IMG/VR virus record: IMGVR_UViG_3300044994_000320
Location: 1 to 64,000 of that record
Source: a virus
DNA length: 64,000 bases
Direction: 5' to 3' (one strand)
Shown: positions 8,034 through 15,511 of the stretch, piece after piece
How the letters are laid out: each line of letters begins with the position of its first letter
Numbering within the stretch: the stretch's first letter is position 1
Position numbers and translations under genes: made by a program
Notes under the pieces: model-generated
What the model was told of the DNA's origin: nothing
The model's input: only the letters and a program-made list of their open reading frames with translations
Databases searched by the model: none

Positions 8034-8067
8034 CATAGAGCTAACAAAGCTCAAGGAGAATCACAAA

Positions 8068-8316
8068 ATGAAAAACAAAGAACCCGTAACACCCAAGCAA
8101 ATCGCCGAAGCGGTTTTAACCGCTAAGCGAGAGGCTAAAGACCCGTATGCGCAAATCTATCTGAACGCGCTACCGCTTGCTGCCGAAGAGTATGGCAGCG
8201 AGGGAGTGCTCGTTCAGCTGATGTACGCAATGGGCAATCTCGGTACTTGGCGCGGTGAAAAAGCGCGCGAGTGCAAAGACATTATCAAAAGATTTCTGAA
8301 ACAAAACGGCAAGTAG
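8068..8316 (+). CDS. Small hypothetical protein
   Basis: 82 aa, AAGGAG site upstream. Predicted mostly helical, with PKQIAEAVLTAKREAKDPYA at the N-terminus and a basic C-terminus. It resembles no family I can name. It belongs to the run of short early-type genes that starts at 7779. Confidence 0.7.
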   Translation: MKNKEPVTPKQIAEAVLTAKREAKDPYAQIYLNALPLAAEEYGSEGVLVQLMYAMGNLGTWRGEKARECKDIIKRFLKQNGK

Positions 8317-8333
8317 TCGTTAAGGAGAACACA

Positions 8334-8636
8334 ATGAAAAAGAAAACAGCCAAGAAACAAACAATGAAAAAAATCGACAGGCTTTGCCCGCACAGCGAAA
8401 GCAAGTCTACAGATGCTGCTGACTACATGAAAGTAGGCGGCATCGAGTACTTTCGATTCTCAGGTAAAGTTGATTACATTCACCTTTTTGATGAGTCGGC
8501 GCTGTGTGAAAAGCCTTGTCTCTCTCACAATTACGCAGCGCTAAAGCCAAACGGTATCGTTTGCCCAGAGTGCCAAGCCAAAGCGATGGAAATTTCGCGC
8601 TTAGTAAAAGCGGCTAAGAAAGCCGCCGTAGCGTAA
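8334..8636 (+). CDS. Small Cys-containing hypothetical protein
   Basis: 100 aa from ATG 8334, which follows TTAAGGAGAAC. A lysine-rich N-terminus is followed by five cysteines, including CEKPCLSH and CPECQAK. These could form one zinc site with CPHSE near the start. Function unknown. Confidence 0.7.
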   Translation: MKKKTAKKQTMKKIDRLCPHSESKSTDAADYMKVGGIEYFRFSGKVDYIHLFDESALCEKPCLSHNYAALKPNGIVCPECQAKAMEISRLVKAAKKAAVA

Positions 8637-8646
8637 GGAGTATAAG

Positions 8647-8850
8647 ATGAAAAAAGAAAGAAGCAAATACAAGCTGTGCAAGATATTCGGCTACATGAGG
8701 GGTCGCCAAGCAGGCCATAGATCGGACAATCGTCTCGATCCACTTGTGGAAATTGTGCGCCAAAAGCTTATAGCTTTCGACGCCATTACCGTACACGATG
8801 AGTGGCGAGGGTACGATTACGAAGAAGAGGGTTTGACGGGTTTCTTTTAG
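8647..8850 (+). CDS. Small hypothetical protein, paralogue of the gene at 7779
   Basis: 67 aa, AAGGAG site upstream. The N-terminal 20 residues match the protein at 7779 (K-FGY--GR pattern); the C-terminus differs and is acidic and aromatic (YDYEEEGLTGFF). A terminator follows 50 bp downstream, closing this small transcription unit. Confidence 0.7.
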   Translation: MKKERSKYKLCKIFGYMRGRQAGHRSDNRLDPLVEIVRQKLIAFDAITVHDEWRGYDYEEEGLTGFF

Positions 8851-8901
8851 GAGCGAGGGACGCAGTTCAGTATTGAAATAACCCGGTTTTGAGCCGCTAT
8901 C

Positions 8902-8930
8902 GAGGGTGTGAGCCTATCGCACCCTCTTTT
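8902..8930 (+). terminator. Rho-independent terminator
   Basis: GAGGGTGTG pairs with CGCACCCTC (one G-T pair) around a 7-nt loop and is followed by TTTT. Flanks CCGCTATCGAG and CTCTTTTAGC are nearly identical to those of the terminator at 9515. Confidence 0.75.
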
Positions 8931-8971
8931 AGCAGCTTGATCTGCTAAATAAAATTTGATGGAGATTGATT

Positions 8972-9505
8972 ATGACTGAACAACCAGAAAATAAGTCTAC
9001 AAAGACAGGTTTAAGCATGGATGCAGCAAGAGCAAAGCTCGCAGAAGTGCAAGCGAAGAAAAAATCAGGCAAAACGTCTGAAGAAGATTCTGAAGCACGA
9101 GAAACTGCTCGTGCTAAGGAGAAAGCTGAGAAACTTGAAGCTAAGCGTCAGCTTCTACAAGGAGACGCAGACGAAATGGCTTTAGAAGAAAAAATCAACG
9201 CAGAAGCCTATGCTCCAGACCTCCTAAAAGGAGTACAAGAAGTGCTTCAAAACAAAGTTTTGAACACTCTCTTAGTTAGTGAAGGATGGGCAGAAGAAGA
9301 TGTTCTTCCAGGCACTCTTTTGATGGAGACACTTAAGTGCCTTTCAAAAGAAAATCCTAAAACTGCTGTTGCAGTTCTTTCAGAAATTGCCTGCAATGCT
9401 GAACTGATTTCAAAACTGAAGTCTCTCAAACCTAAGTTTGTGGGCAAAGTTGAAGAAGTCAATGGAAAGCTGAAGCCAACAGTTGAATTGACATTCGCTA
9501 ATTAA
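8972..9505 (+). CDS. Hypothetical protein with charged coiled-coil N-terminus, in its own terminator-bounded unit
   Basis: 177 aa from ATG 8972 (GGAG 7 nt upstream). Residues 12-75 are strongly charged and Ala-rich (AKEKAEKLEAKRQLL), probably a coiled coil. The second half is a compact helical domain. It is a single gene between two similar terminators, which suggests a separately and perhaps strongly expressed protein. Codons appear biased to a narrow set (GAA, AAA, CTT, GCA), unlike its neighbours. No family recognised. Confidence 0.75.
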   Translation: MTEQPENKSTKTGLSMDAARAKLAEVQAKKKSGKTSEEDSEARETARAKEKAEKLEAKRQLLQGDADEMALEEKINAEAYAPDLLKGVQEVLQNKVLNTLLVSEGWAEEDVLPGTLLMETLKCLSKENPKTAVAVLSEIACNAELISKLKSLKPKFVGKVEEVNGKLKPTVELTFAN

Positions 9506-9514
9506 ACCGCTATC

Positions 9515-9541
9515 GAGCGCACGAAACTCGTGCGCTCTTTT
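9515..9541 (+). terminator. Rho-independent terminator
   Basis: GAGCGCACGA and TCGTGCGCTC make a perfect 10-bp stem with an AAC loop, followed by TTTT. It carries the same CCGCTATCGAG/CTCTTTTAGC flanks as the terminator at 8902, although the stem sequence differs. Confidence 0.85.
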
Positions 9542-9574
9542 AGCTGTTTAATTTAACAGTGAAAGGAGACACAA

Positions 9575-9778
9575 ATGAAAATAAAGATCAAGAAAGTCAA
9601 AGAACAAAAATCAGAGATGCGCGAGATTATTGAGAAAGCTTTCGGCATCGAAGAAGAAAAGCCTCAGATGCGCGAAGATAAAGTCCGGGCCTATCAAGAT
9701 CGCCAGAAGTTCTTAAAAAGTTTTGTCGGAACACAAGCCGAAGAACTTGCCAACCTCGTCTTACAGAAAGAAGGCTAA
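9575..9778 (+). CDS. Small charged hypothetical protein
   Basis: 67 aa, strong site (AAAGGAG). Lys/Glu-rich and helical with no recognised motif. It ends 1 nt before the next ATG, so translation is probably coupled. Confidence 0.7.
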   Translation: MKIKIKKVKEQKSEMREIIEKAFGIEEEKPQMREDKVRAYQDRQKFLKSFVGTQAEELANLVLQKEG

Positions 9779-9779
9779 A

Positions 9780-10418
9780 ATGGCAAAGATAAACATAGTC
9801 GCGCAATCAAAAATGCGCGCAAGAGATTACGATGACGCGCCTGTAAAAGTTCGTAAGCTCTCAACGAAGGCGCTTGAACAGTACAAAGAAAAAATGCGCG
9901 AGCATAGGGAAGACCAGATTCAGGAGGATAAAGAATACGACGAAAGAAACTACTATCGTGGGTCTCGATGGCAGTTTGTTGAGAGGATGGGCGGAAATTA
10001 TTTCTGCCCACTGTTCCATGCTGCTCGCGAGCAGTTCCCACAAAAGTTTGTCGGTGTACATGGAATGCCATCGGTAGAAGAGGGCATAACTTGTATGCGT
10101 GGGGAATGCCCCCACTATCGCACGGCAGAAGTCGATGATTGCAATTATTGGGCGTATTGTAACTTTGACCAAGAAGAAGAGATAGATGCGGCAGTGATTT
10201 TCTGGATTGCCTACTTTTTAGACGCCCAGCTTGAAGAAGAGCACTGGTTTCCTGAGTGGCATTGCAAAGAAAAGCATCTACACACACAGCTCATCCGCGA
10301 TAACGCTTCAGCGGTACGAAAGTTTATGTCGCGAATGGGCTCACGGTATTCCACCTTTAAGCCCAAAGAAAAAATAATCGAGGAGATTGTCTACCTCAAG
10401 GAGAACGAAAATGAATAA
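9780..10418 (+). CDS. Hypothetical protein with Cys/His cluster
   Basis: 212 aa from ATG 9780. The N-terminal 60 residues are charged and helical. The middle has CMRGECPHY-TAEVDDCNYWAYC plus an earlier Cys, which look like a metal site. The C-terminal part is Trp/His-rich (EEEHWFPEWHCKEKHLH). Function unknown. It overlaps the next gene by 8 bp. Confidence 0.75.
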   Translation: MAKINIVAQSKMRARDYDDAPVKVRKLSTKALEQYKEKMREHREDQIQEDKEYDERNYYRGSRWQFVERMGGNYFCPLFHAAREQFPQKFVGVHGMPSVEEGITCMRGECPHYRTAEVDDCNYWAYCNFDQEEEIDAAVIFWIAYFLDAQLEEEHWFPEWHCKEKHLHTQLIRDNASAVRKFMSRMGSRYSTFKPKEKIIEEIVYLKENENE

Positions 10419-10815
10419 GCATCCAGTTAAGCACAGTGCAAAGAAGCTGCGCAAAGCAGCATCTCGTAGAGAAACAGGCCCAAGCCTCAAAGAGCTTCTC
10501 GAAAAGAAATTCTGCATAGAAATAGTCGAGCATGCTTCCGAAGACGAATACAGCCAAAGCCGGTATGTCGTTTGGATAAAGTCGCCCACAGGCGTTAAAA
10601 GAATCTGGTGTCAAAACTGGCTTAAGACATTGCTTGATGTTAATACGTTCATATTCGCTTGCATGGGCAAAGTAAGCATTTCGACCATGCATAAAGTAGA
10701 ATCGCTTTTTAGCGATAAGCAGCTTCGTGAAATGCGTGTACAGCTTCTTCGAGTTGTTAACCCGCAAGAGCACAACGATCCAAACTGGATATGGGGTATC
10801 CATGTCTACAAGTAA
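10411..10815 (+). CDS. Hypothetical protein
   Basis: 134 aa from ATG 10411, preceded by AAGGAGAACG. Basic N-terminus, then a mixed alpha/beta domain (RYVVWIKSPTGVKRIWCQNW). No motif recognised. It overlaps the following gene by 14 bp. Confidence 0.7.
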   Translation: MNKHPVKHSAKKLRKAASRRETGPSLKELLEKKFCIEIVEHASEDEYSQSRYVVWIKSPTGVKRIWCQNWLKTLLDVNTFIFACMGKVSISTMHKVESLFSDKQLREMRVQLLRVVNPQEHNDPNWIWGIHVYK

Positions 10816-11236
10816 GATTATAGGTTTAAGCGATACAGTAGACCGAATAAAGACTACGCTCGACGATTATGTCGAACAGATCGAAAGAATTCGCGGATAT
10901 CATTGTCAAGAAGGGCGTAGCGATAAAGTGTACTGGTTCGTCGCGGTCAAAAATGCGCAAAACCTGTATGACGTGGTAACCTATTGGGGGAGAAACGGCA
11001 TTCGCAACCTACGGTGGAGCATTTCCGCTCGTGGGAAAACCCTTTTAGAGCTTGAAGAGTATTTTAAGGAAGCTGACGATGAAAGACGTAAAAAAAAGTA
11101 CGTGCTCGATATGACGGCAAGCAATAAGATGCGGTTTCTTTTGAACCTGAAAAGACCTGATACCTCGGGTAATTCCGAAGAATCTTTGGAAAAGGTTTAT
11201 CAGTCCGTAGAGCAAAAAAACGCGCTGTTGCTATAA
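10802..11236 (+). CDS. Hypothetical protein
   Basis: 144 aa from ATG 10802, inside the end of the previous gene. Mixed composition with Trp-rich strands (KVYWFVAVKNAQNLYDVVTYWGRNG) and a helical C-terminus. No family recognised. It is the last gene before a strong terminator. Confidence 0.7.
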   Translation: MSTSKIIGLSDTVDRIKTTLDDYVEQIERIRGYHCQEGRSDKVYWFVAVKNAQNLYDVVTYWGRNGIRNLRWSISARGKTLLELEEYFKEADDERRKKKYVLDMTASNKMRFLLNLKRPDTSGNSEESLEKVYQSVEQKNALLL

Positions 11237-11258
11237 TTTTCGTTTGTGATTCCCTTTT

Positions 11259-11291
11259 GCTGGCGCCTGAAAAAACAGGCGCCAGCTTTTT
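11259..11291 (+). terminator. Strong rho-independent terminator
   Basis: GCTGGCGCCTG and CAGGCGCCAGC form a perfect 11-bp GC-rich stem around an A6 loop, followed by TTTTT. The clearest terminator in the window; it ends the 9575-11236 unit. Confidence 0.92.
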
Positions 11292-11312
11292 CAGACTACA
11301 GGAGAAAGTAAT

Positions 11313-11618
11313 ATGCAAGTGACCATAAAAAATTTCAAGACTCAGATTTGGCGCCTCACGCCAGAATCCCGTAAGCGTGTGTTGCATAAGCTTTTCACGC
11401 TTTATCTGTCTCCAGGATCGATCCGCCGCCTCGAAAAAATCGAAACGGCATATTGGAAAAATAGGCAAAATTGGAGCCACGAGAAGTACGCGAAGATTCA
11501 AAACAAGGCTATAATCCGCATTTTAGCCGAAGAGACCTCTGTTTGGGGTACAGAAATTCGCGCGGCATTAAGAATGCCGAAATTAGACCCGTCTTTGATT
11601 ATACTGGAGGTAGCATGA
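11313..11618 (+). CDS. Small basic hypothetical protein
   Basis: 101 aa, AGGAG site. Basic and helical (LTPESRKRVLHKLFTLYL), with a possible nucleic-acid-binding character but no clear motif. It ends in an ATGA overlap with the next gene. Confidence 0.7.
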   Translation: MQVTIKNFKTQIWRLTPESRKRVLHKLFTLYLSPGSIRRLEKIETAYWKNRQNWSHEKYAKIQNKAIIRILAEETSVWGTEIRAALRMPKLDPSLIILEVA

Positions 11619-11989
11619 GCGGTTTAACTGTGTCCAAGAAACATGGCTTGAACCCTTCAATCGTCGTGTGTATCTTATGCCATAAAGATACAGGAGTCGC
11701 CCTTTTAGGGGCGCTCCCAGGCGACGCCGAAGCTCCGCGCAAGATACTTGATCCGTTTAATCCCTACGAACCTTGTCCAGCTTGTAAAGAAGCGTATCTT
11801 TCCCAAGGTACACTTCTTCTGTCTGTAACAGAAGACAAGAAGTACGTCGGCGATTTAATGGTTTTGAAAGATGCCGCTTTCCGTGAATGCTTCGGCGAGG
11901 AACCACCAAAAGGTAAAGTCTGCTTCGTTGATAAAAGCGCGTTCGACCAGCTTTACGCTAACTATCAAGCTGTGAAAAATGGTGCATAA
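11615..11989 (+). CDS. Small protein with two Cys pairs (zinc-ribbon-like)
   Basis: 124 aa from the ATG at 11615 (ATGA overlap, GGAGG upstream). CILC (about residue 19) and CPAC (about residue 54) form a plausible zinc ribbon. The remainder is a small alpha/beta domain. Function unknown; such proteins recur throughout this cluster. Confidence 0.7.
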   Translation: MSGLTVSKKHGLNPSIVVCILCHKDTGVALLGALPGDAEAPRKILDPFNPYEPCPACKEAYLSQGTLLLSVTEDKKYVGDLMVLKDAAFRECFGEEPPKGKVCFVDKSAFDQLYANYQAVKNGA

Positions 11990-12065
11990 ACGTGACTCAG
12001 TATCAGCTACGTTTAGCGGCGACTTTTCAAGTCGAAGAAAAGACCTTAAGCTGTTAGAATAGCTT

Positions 12066-12590
12066 ATGAACCGTGCGGAAACAGGCGTGATCTGTGGACT
12101 TTTTTCCAAAGCATTTATTGGCCCAGAAAGTCTTGTAGCCTTTCTGCTTGCGGGTGCGACAATTTTTGCGGCCATGTCCGTGTACGCGTTTTTAATTAAC
12201 AAAGGAGTTTCAATGGCAAAGAAAAATGATTTAGGAGTAAAGATTACGCGAAAAGACATAGAGGGACACCAAGTCGTTATAGTGGATGGCCCCCTCAAAA
12301 GCGGTACAGAGTTCGATTTCGATGAGGTTCTGAGTGAAGCTGAGTCAAAGGCAAAAAAGCCGCCGTCGGTCATTATCGACATGACAAAATGCCCCTTTAT
12401 GAACTCAGCCTCGCTCGGGATGCTCCTGAATACGCATCGTCGGATTTCCGATAAACACGGGCTGCTGGTACTTGTTGGCATAAGCAAAGACGTAGAAGAT
12501 TTGATTAAGATTACAAGGCTCTCTACGATATTTCATATTGAGATGTCTTTGGTAGACGCTCAACGCGCGATAGAAGAAATGACTGCATGA
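12066..12590 (+). CDS. STAS-domain protein (anti-sigma-factor-antagonist-like), possibly membrane anchored
   Basis: 174 aa as an uninterrupted frame, with an internal ATG at 12213 that has a much better ribosome site (AAAGGAG, 6 nt); this start gives a 125-aa soluble form. The domain after residue 50 reads VIIDMTKCPFMNSASLGMLL, then LLVLVGISKDVEDLIKITRL and a final helix: the strand-helix pattern of STAS/SpoIIAA anti-anti-sigma proteins. The conserved Ser in MNSAS is where phosphorylation occurs in that family. The upstream extension has a credible membrane helix (SLVAFLLAGATIFAAMSVYAFLI). Two short hairpins lie just before 12066. Domain assignment is good; whether one or two products are made is open. 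Confidence 0.75.
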   Translation: MNRAETGVICGLFSKAFIGPESLVAFLLAGATIFAAMSVYAFLINKGVSMAKKNDLGVKITRKDIEGHQVVIVDGPLKSGTEFDFDEVLSEAESKAKKPPSVIIDMTKCPFMNSASLGMLLNTHRRISDKHGLLVLVGISKDVEDLIKITRLSTIFHIEMSLVDAQRAIEEMTA

Positions 12591-12817
12591 GCTTTCTGAG
12601 CTTCATCGCAGCGTTGCTTTTGAGTACAGCCTTGGCTATCGCGTTTCTGCTATACGTGGCATACAGTTACCTCTTTCAAAAGTTCTTGTTCGTGTCGTTC
12701 GGCGACAGACGCTTTTGCGGATTCTGCGGTCAAAGGCAGTACCACGTAAACGGCGCGTGGAAAGATGACTCAAACAAGCCTAATCCGTCGTGCAAGTGCC
12801 ACCAGTTTACATCATAA
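12587..12817 (+). CDS. Small membrane protein with C-terminal zinc-binding Cys cluster
   Basis: 76 aa, ATGA overlap with the STAS gene. Residues 1-30 form one membrane helix (FIAALLLSTALAIAFLLYVAY). The tail holds CGFCGQ and CKCH, probably a small zinc finger on one side of the membrane. Coupled to the STAS gene, so the two may work together. Confidence 0.7.
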   Translation: MSFLSFIAALLLSTALAIAFLLYVAYSYLFQKFLFVSFGDRRFCGFCGQRQYHVNGAWKDDSNKPNPSCKCHQFTS

Positions 12818-12822
12818 CTCAA

Positions 12823-13020
12823 ATGCCTTGCACTTGTGGTAGGGCTAAAAGAGATTTTAGTGATATTGAAGTTGTAGCTCAGCATAAAAGGCCCAATCAA
12901 GCCACAAGAATATCCCGCTTCGTTCACGTAAAGTGTACCCGTCTCGGGTGTCAAGGTAACTGGTTTACAGATGCACAGTATGCTCGTTCGCTGCACAAAG
13001 AGCATCGTCGTATTCGATAG
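12823..13020 (+). CDS. Small Cys-rich protein
   Basis: 65 aa from ATG 12823, six bases after the preceding stop. CTCGR near the start and CTRLGCQGNW later make four Cys, suggesting a zinc ribbon. The ribosome site is weak, consistent with coupling to the previous gene. Confidence 0.6.
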   Translation: MPCTCGRAKRDFSDIEVVAQHKRPNQATRISRFVHVKCTRLGCQGNWFTDAQYARSLHKEHRRIR

Positions 13021-13048
13021 TCAAAAGAACTTAACAGGAGAGATTGTA

Positions 13049-13255
13049 ATGGAATTTGCAAAAGACAAAGAACAAGAATTTATGATTATTGAAGGCACAA
13101 TAAAGCGGCGCACAGAAAAAGCCATACTCGTAGACGTAGGTGGTGTCGAAGAATGGCTACCCCTTTCTCAGATCGAGGATTTAGATGAAAGCGCAAATGG
13201 GGAATTTACGTGTACGATTCCCGCGTGGCTTTATGAGAAAAAAGGGTTCGATTGA
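13049..13255 (+). CDS. Small hypothetical protein
   Basis: 68 aa from ATG 13049 (AGGAG upstream). Beta-rich: FMIIEGTIKRRTEKAILVDVGGVEEWLPLSQI resembles a short S1/OB-like strand pattern, which is only a loose impression. It overlaps the next gene by 4 bp. Confidence 0.65.
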   Translation: MEFAKDKEQEFMIIEGTIKRRTEKAILVDVGGVEEWLPLSQIEDLDESANGEFTCTIPAWLYEKKGFD

Positions 13256-13494
13256 AGCTTCTAGAAAACGAAGATTTCCAAGACGCTGCGTGCATTCAAG
13301 GGTTCGTAGAGCAATGTAACCGAATGCTCAGCGCAAAAGCAGGTGCCGTGCCTCAATTCGACCTGTGGCTATGCGAGATTCTCGTAACAGAATCGCACAT
13401 AGAACAAACGGATAGTGCGTTCTTTTTGCGAGGGTACGTTAAAGGGCAAAACGGCCAAACTGTTCAAATTACGCTTAAAGGAGACCGTGTATGA
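13252..13494 (+). CDS. Small hypothetical protein (TTG start)
   Basis: 80 aa starting at a TTG within a TTGA overlap. No better in-frame start exists before residue 25. The C-terminal half is beta-rich (FFLRGYVKGQNGQTVQITLKG). No family recognised. A 16-codon ATG frame (13491-13541) bridges to the next gene and may only couple translation. Confidence 0.6.
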   Translation: MKLLENEDFQDAACIQGFVEQCNRMLSAKAGAVPQFDLWLCEILVTESHIEQTDSAFFLRGYVKGQNGQTVQITLKGDRV

Positions 13495-13537
13495 AAAACC
13501 AAAAAACAAAAAACAAAAGTGCACCCACGGGGGAAAA

Positions 13538-13966
13538 ATGAGCTTAACTCAAGGCCTAGTCTTCACGTGCGTAACCCTGCTCCTCGTAATTACAGTCGTG
13601 TTGCGTTTGTTAATGATGAAGTACAAAGAAGTAAAAACGTTACGAATACAGTACGAAAAAAATCTGAAAACACAGCGCGCGGTTTTAGGTGGAAAGTTTG
13701 CGGAGAACCTCGCCCCATTTTTTCCCGACTTCCCTTTCGATCCGACTGAGTGTCACTTTGTCGGTAGCCCAATAGACTTCATCGTGTTTGAAGGGGCTAA
13801 AGACAAAGAAGTGAGCAAAATCGTTTTCCTCGAAGTTAAGTCGGGTAAAGCAAGAAAAAGTGAGGTGCAAAAAAGCATTTTTGATGCAATCGCAAATGGC
13901 CGAGTTTCTTGGCGTGAGTACCGGGTACCGGAGAACGTCACAGGAAAGGTAGTTCACGATGCTTGA
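13538..13966 (+). CDS. COG4741-type Holliday-junction-resolvase-like endonuclease, membrane anchored
   Basis: 142 aa from ATG 13538. An N-terminal membrane helix (LVFTCVTLLLVITVVLRLL) is followed by RAVLGGKFAENLAPFFPDFPF, then HFVGSPIDFIVFEG and IVFLEVKSGKA. This is the GK-E / PxD-x-I / E-V-K active-site arrangement of predicted nucleases distantly related to archaeal Holliday junction resolvases (Endonuc_Holl family), which typically carry such a helix. The Glu, Asp, Glu and Lys expected for metal-dependent cleavage are present. Probable role: cutting branched DNA during phage recombination or packaging. It overlaps the next gene by 8 bp. Confidence 0.8.
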   Translation: MSLTQGLVFTCVTLLLVITVVLRLLMMKYKEVKTLRIQYEKNLKTQRAVLGGKFAENLAPFFPDFPFDPTECHFVGSPIDFIVFEGAKDKEVSKIVFLEVKSGKARKSEVQKSIFDAIANGRVSWREYRVPENVTGKVVHDA

Positions 13967-14213
13967 GACTCTTACAACCTACATCGGCTACACGACACTG
14001 TTTGCATGCATCCTGTTTCTTACTGGCACAGTAATGCTTTGTTTAGTATACGCACTACTCGAAGGAAAAGTCGTTCCGGCAGCTATCGGCGCCATTTTGG
14101 GCTTGTGTGCGTACTCATCTGGAATGGTGTTGTATAAAAAGTATTATGGGCTAAGAAAGTGTATTAAAGTCCAAAAGGAGATAAGATGTTCGGAAAAACA
14201 TTCAGAAAAATAA
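13959..14213 (+). CDS. Small membrane protein
   Basis: 84 aa with two or three hydrophobic segments (LFACILFLTGTVMLCLVYALL and VVPAAIGAILGLCAYSSGMVL) and a basic, Cys-containing tail. It overlaps the nuclease gene and the next gene, so all three are coupled. Function unknown. Confidence 0.7.
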   Translation: MLETLTTYIGYTTLFACILFLTGTVMLCLVYALLEGKVVPAAIGAILGLCAYSSGMVLYKKYYGLRKCIKVQKEIRCSEKHSEK

Positions 14214-14461
14214 TCAGCAAGCTCTACTTTAAGTATTGCTTTCGCAAAGAGACCTTCGCGCAAGAGATCGTCTTTTACATGATTCCAAGTCGCTTGGACA
14301 AAAAAGAGTGCTCGGCGATTCTTACACAAATAGAGAGCAATTTCAATCATTCAGAAGACGGCGATCGGCTGCCCCCGTATCGACTACGCCCATTGGCTCT
14401 TGGGCCGGCAGACGATGTTAGCGTAGAAGGCGAAGTAAGGATGGCATCTCACCATGAGTAA
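14186..14461 (+). CDS. Small hypothetical protein
   Basis: 91 aa; AAAAGGAG precedes the ATG although it lies inside the previous gene. Basic aromatic N-terminus and a Pro-rich middle. No motif recognised. It overlaps the next gene by 8 bp. Confidence 0.65.
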   Translation: MFGKTFRKIISKLYFKYCFRKETFAQEIVFYMIPSRLDKKECSAILTQIESNFNHSEDGDRLPPYRLRPLALGPADDVSVEGEVRMASHHE

Positions 14462-14786
14462 CAATATCGTGGAACGCAAAAAGAGCGTAACCAGAATTCT
14501 CAGCCTGTGCGACGGCAAAGTGCTCAAGTGCATAAAAGAACCTCAAGGCGAGCATTACCTAGACGGCTTTTACGCAGAGAAATTCTACGTGATGCGCCCG
14601 ACAAATACGCCCGCACGCGTGGAGATTTTAGGAAGCAAAACGCAAATGTACTCATCAGTTTTGCCAAAAGAAATCTACGATAATGCACTTAAAGTAATGG
14701 CAAAAACTTCACCGATGATTCTCGACCAGTATTTCAAAGAAGTACCAGTCGGAGAATTTCTGGATTCAGTGAGCCAAGACTGGTAG
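14454..14786 (+). CDS. Hypothetical protein
   Basis: 110 aa starting inside the preceding gene. Alpha/beta composition with no recognised motif. Followed 6 bp later by a very short membrane-protein gene. Confidence 0.65.
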   Translation: MSNNIVERKKSVTRILSLCDGKVLKCIKEPQGEHYLDGFYAEKFYVMRPTNTPARVEILGSKTQMYSSVLPKEIYDNALKVMAKTSPMILDQYFKEVPVGEFLDSVSQDW

Positions 14787-14792
14787 ACGCTA

Positions 14793-14954
14793 ATGACACT
14801 CGATATGCCCGGCCTTGCCGGAATTGTATGCGGATGCCTTTTCGGGCTTTTTCTGGTTATGATCCTGTGGCGTGGCATTACAAAGATAAATTCAGGAGTT
14901 CGCTCCACGTTTATCGCCAAGGCTTCAAAAATTGATACATCGAGGAATCAATGA
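14793..14954 (+). CDS. Very small membrane protein (53 aa)
   Basis: 53 aa. One convincing membrane helix (GIVCGCLFGLFLVMILW) followed by a basic tail. It ends in an ATGA overlap with another tiny membrane-protein gene, a pattern that supports translation of both. Confidence 0.55.
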   Translation: MTLDMPGLAGIVCGCLFGLFLVMILWRGITKINSGVRSTFIAKASKIDTSRNQ

Positions 14955-15073
14955 CCACGAGAGCAGTCTTTATATCTATCTATTCGATCGCGTTTGCCGC
15001 GGTGTACTACTGGCCGAGCGTACACCGGTTTATTCACACGGTATTTCACTGGCTCGGGTTACCATGCTTTTAG
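14951..15073 (+). CDS. Very small membrane protein (40 aa)
   Basis: 40 aa, ATGA overlap with the preceding gene. Residues 5-20 are hydrophobic (VFISIYSIAFAAVYYW) and the rest is amphipathic and His-rich. Coupling and position support it; nothing indicates function. Confidence 0.5.
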   Translation: MTTRAVFISIYSIAFAAVYYWPSVHRFIHTVFHWLGLPCF

Positions 15074-15084
15074 GAGAAAAAGAC

Positions 15085-15510
15085 ATGAAAACAGAATTGA
15101 AAAAGAAAACAAAAAAGACTTCCAGCGTCGAGAAATTACAAGAAACATCGGTGCTTAAGGAGAATGAGTACAAGGTTCCCGGCATTTACCCAGGCTTGAT
15201 CGCCAAGTGGGGATTAAACTATAAGGGTAAAAACATCTTGCAAGCAACAAGACCAGATGGCCTAGTTGTGTACTTCGATCTGGTAGATACTGACTTGCAC
15301 AAAGCTCTTAATGCCATACGCGCTTACGAATCTCCAGAAAAAGTGGTTCTTGCTGTAGCTATGGTACGCGCTTCTCAGATTGCTGAAAATTACGGCGAAA
15401 AAGTCGGCCTCAAGAATATGGGGCTAAAGTATCTGCAGCTTATGCAAAAGTCTAAGACTCTGCGTTCGCCAAAAGCCCAGAAACCCCGCCGCGCAAAGGA
15501 GGTAAGGTAA
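15085..15510 (+). CDS. Hypothetical basic protein
   Basis: 141 aa from ATG 15085 (AGGAG upstream). Lysine-rich ends and a central domain (GIYPGLIAKWGLNYKGKNIL). Basic tails suggest nucleic acid contact, but no family is recognised. Confidence 0.7.
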   Translation: MKTELKKKTKKTSSVEKLQETSVLKENEYKVPGIYPGLIAKWGLNYKGKNILQATRPDGLVVYFDLVDTDLHKALNAIRAYESPEKVVLAVAMVRASQIAENYGEKVGLKNMGLKYLQLMQKSKTLRSPKAQKPRRAKEVR

Positions 15511-15511
15511 A

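Noticed and set aside
9775-10287. 170-codon frame on the minus strand
   Set aside because: Shadow of the well-supported + strand gene at 9780; no ribosome site and all neighbours are on the + strand.
13491-13541. 16-codon frame after an AAAGGAG site
   Set aside because: Too short and lysine/asparagine-rich; probably only links translation to the nuclease gene.
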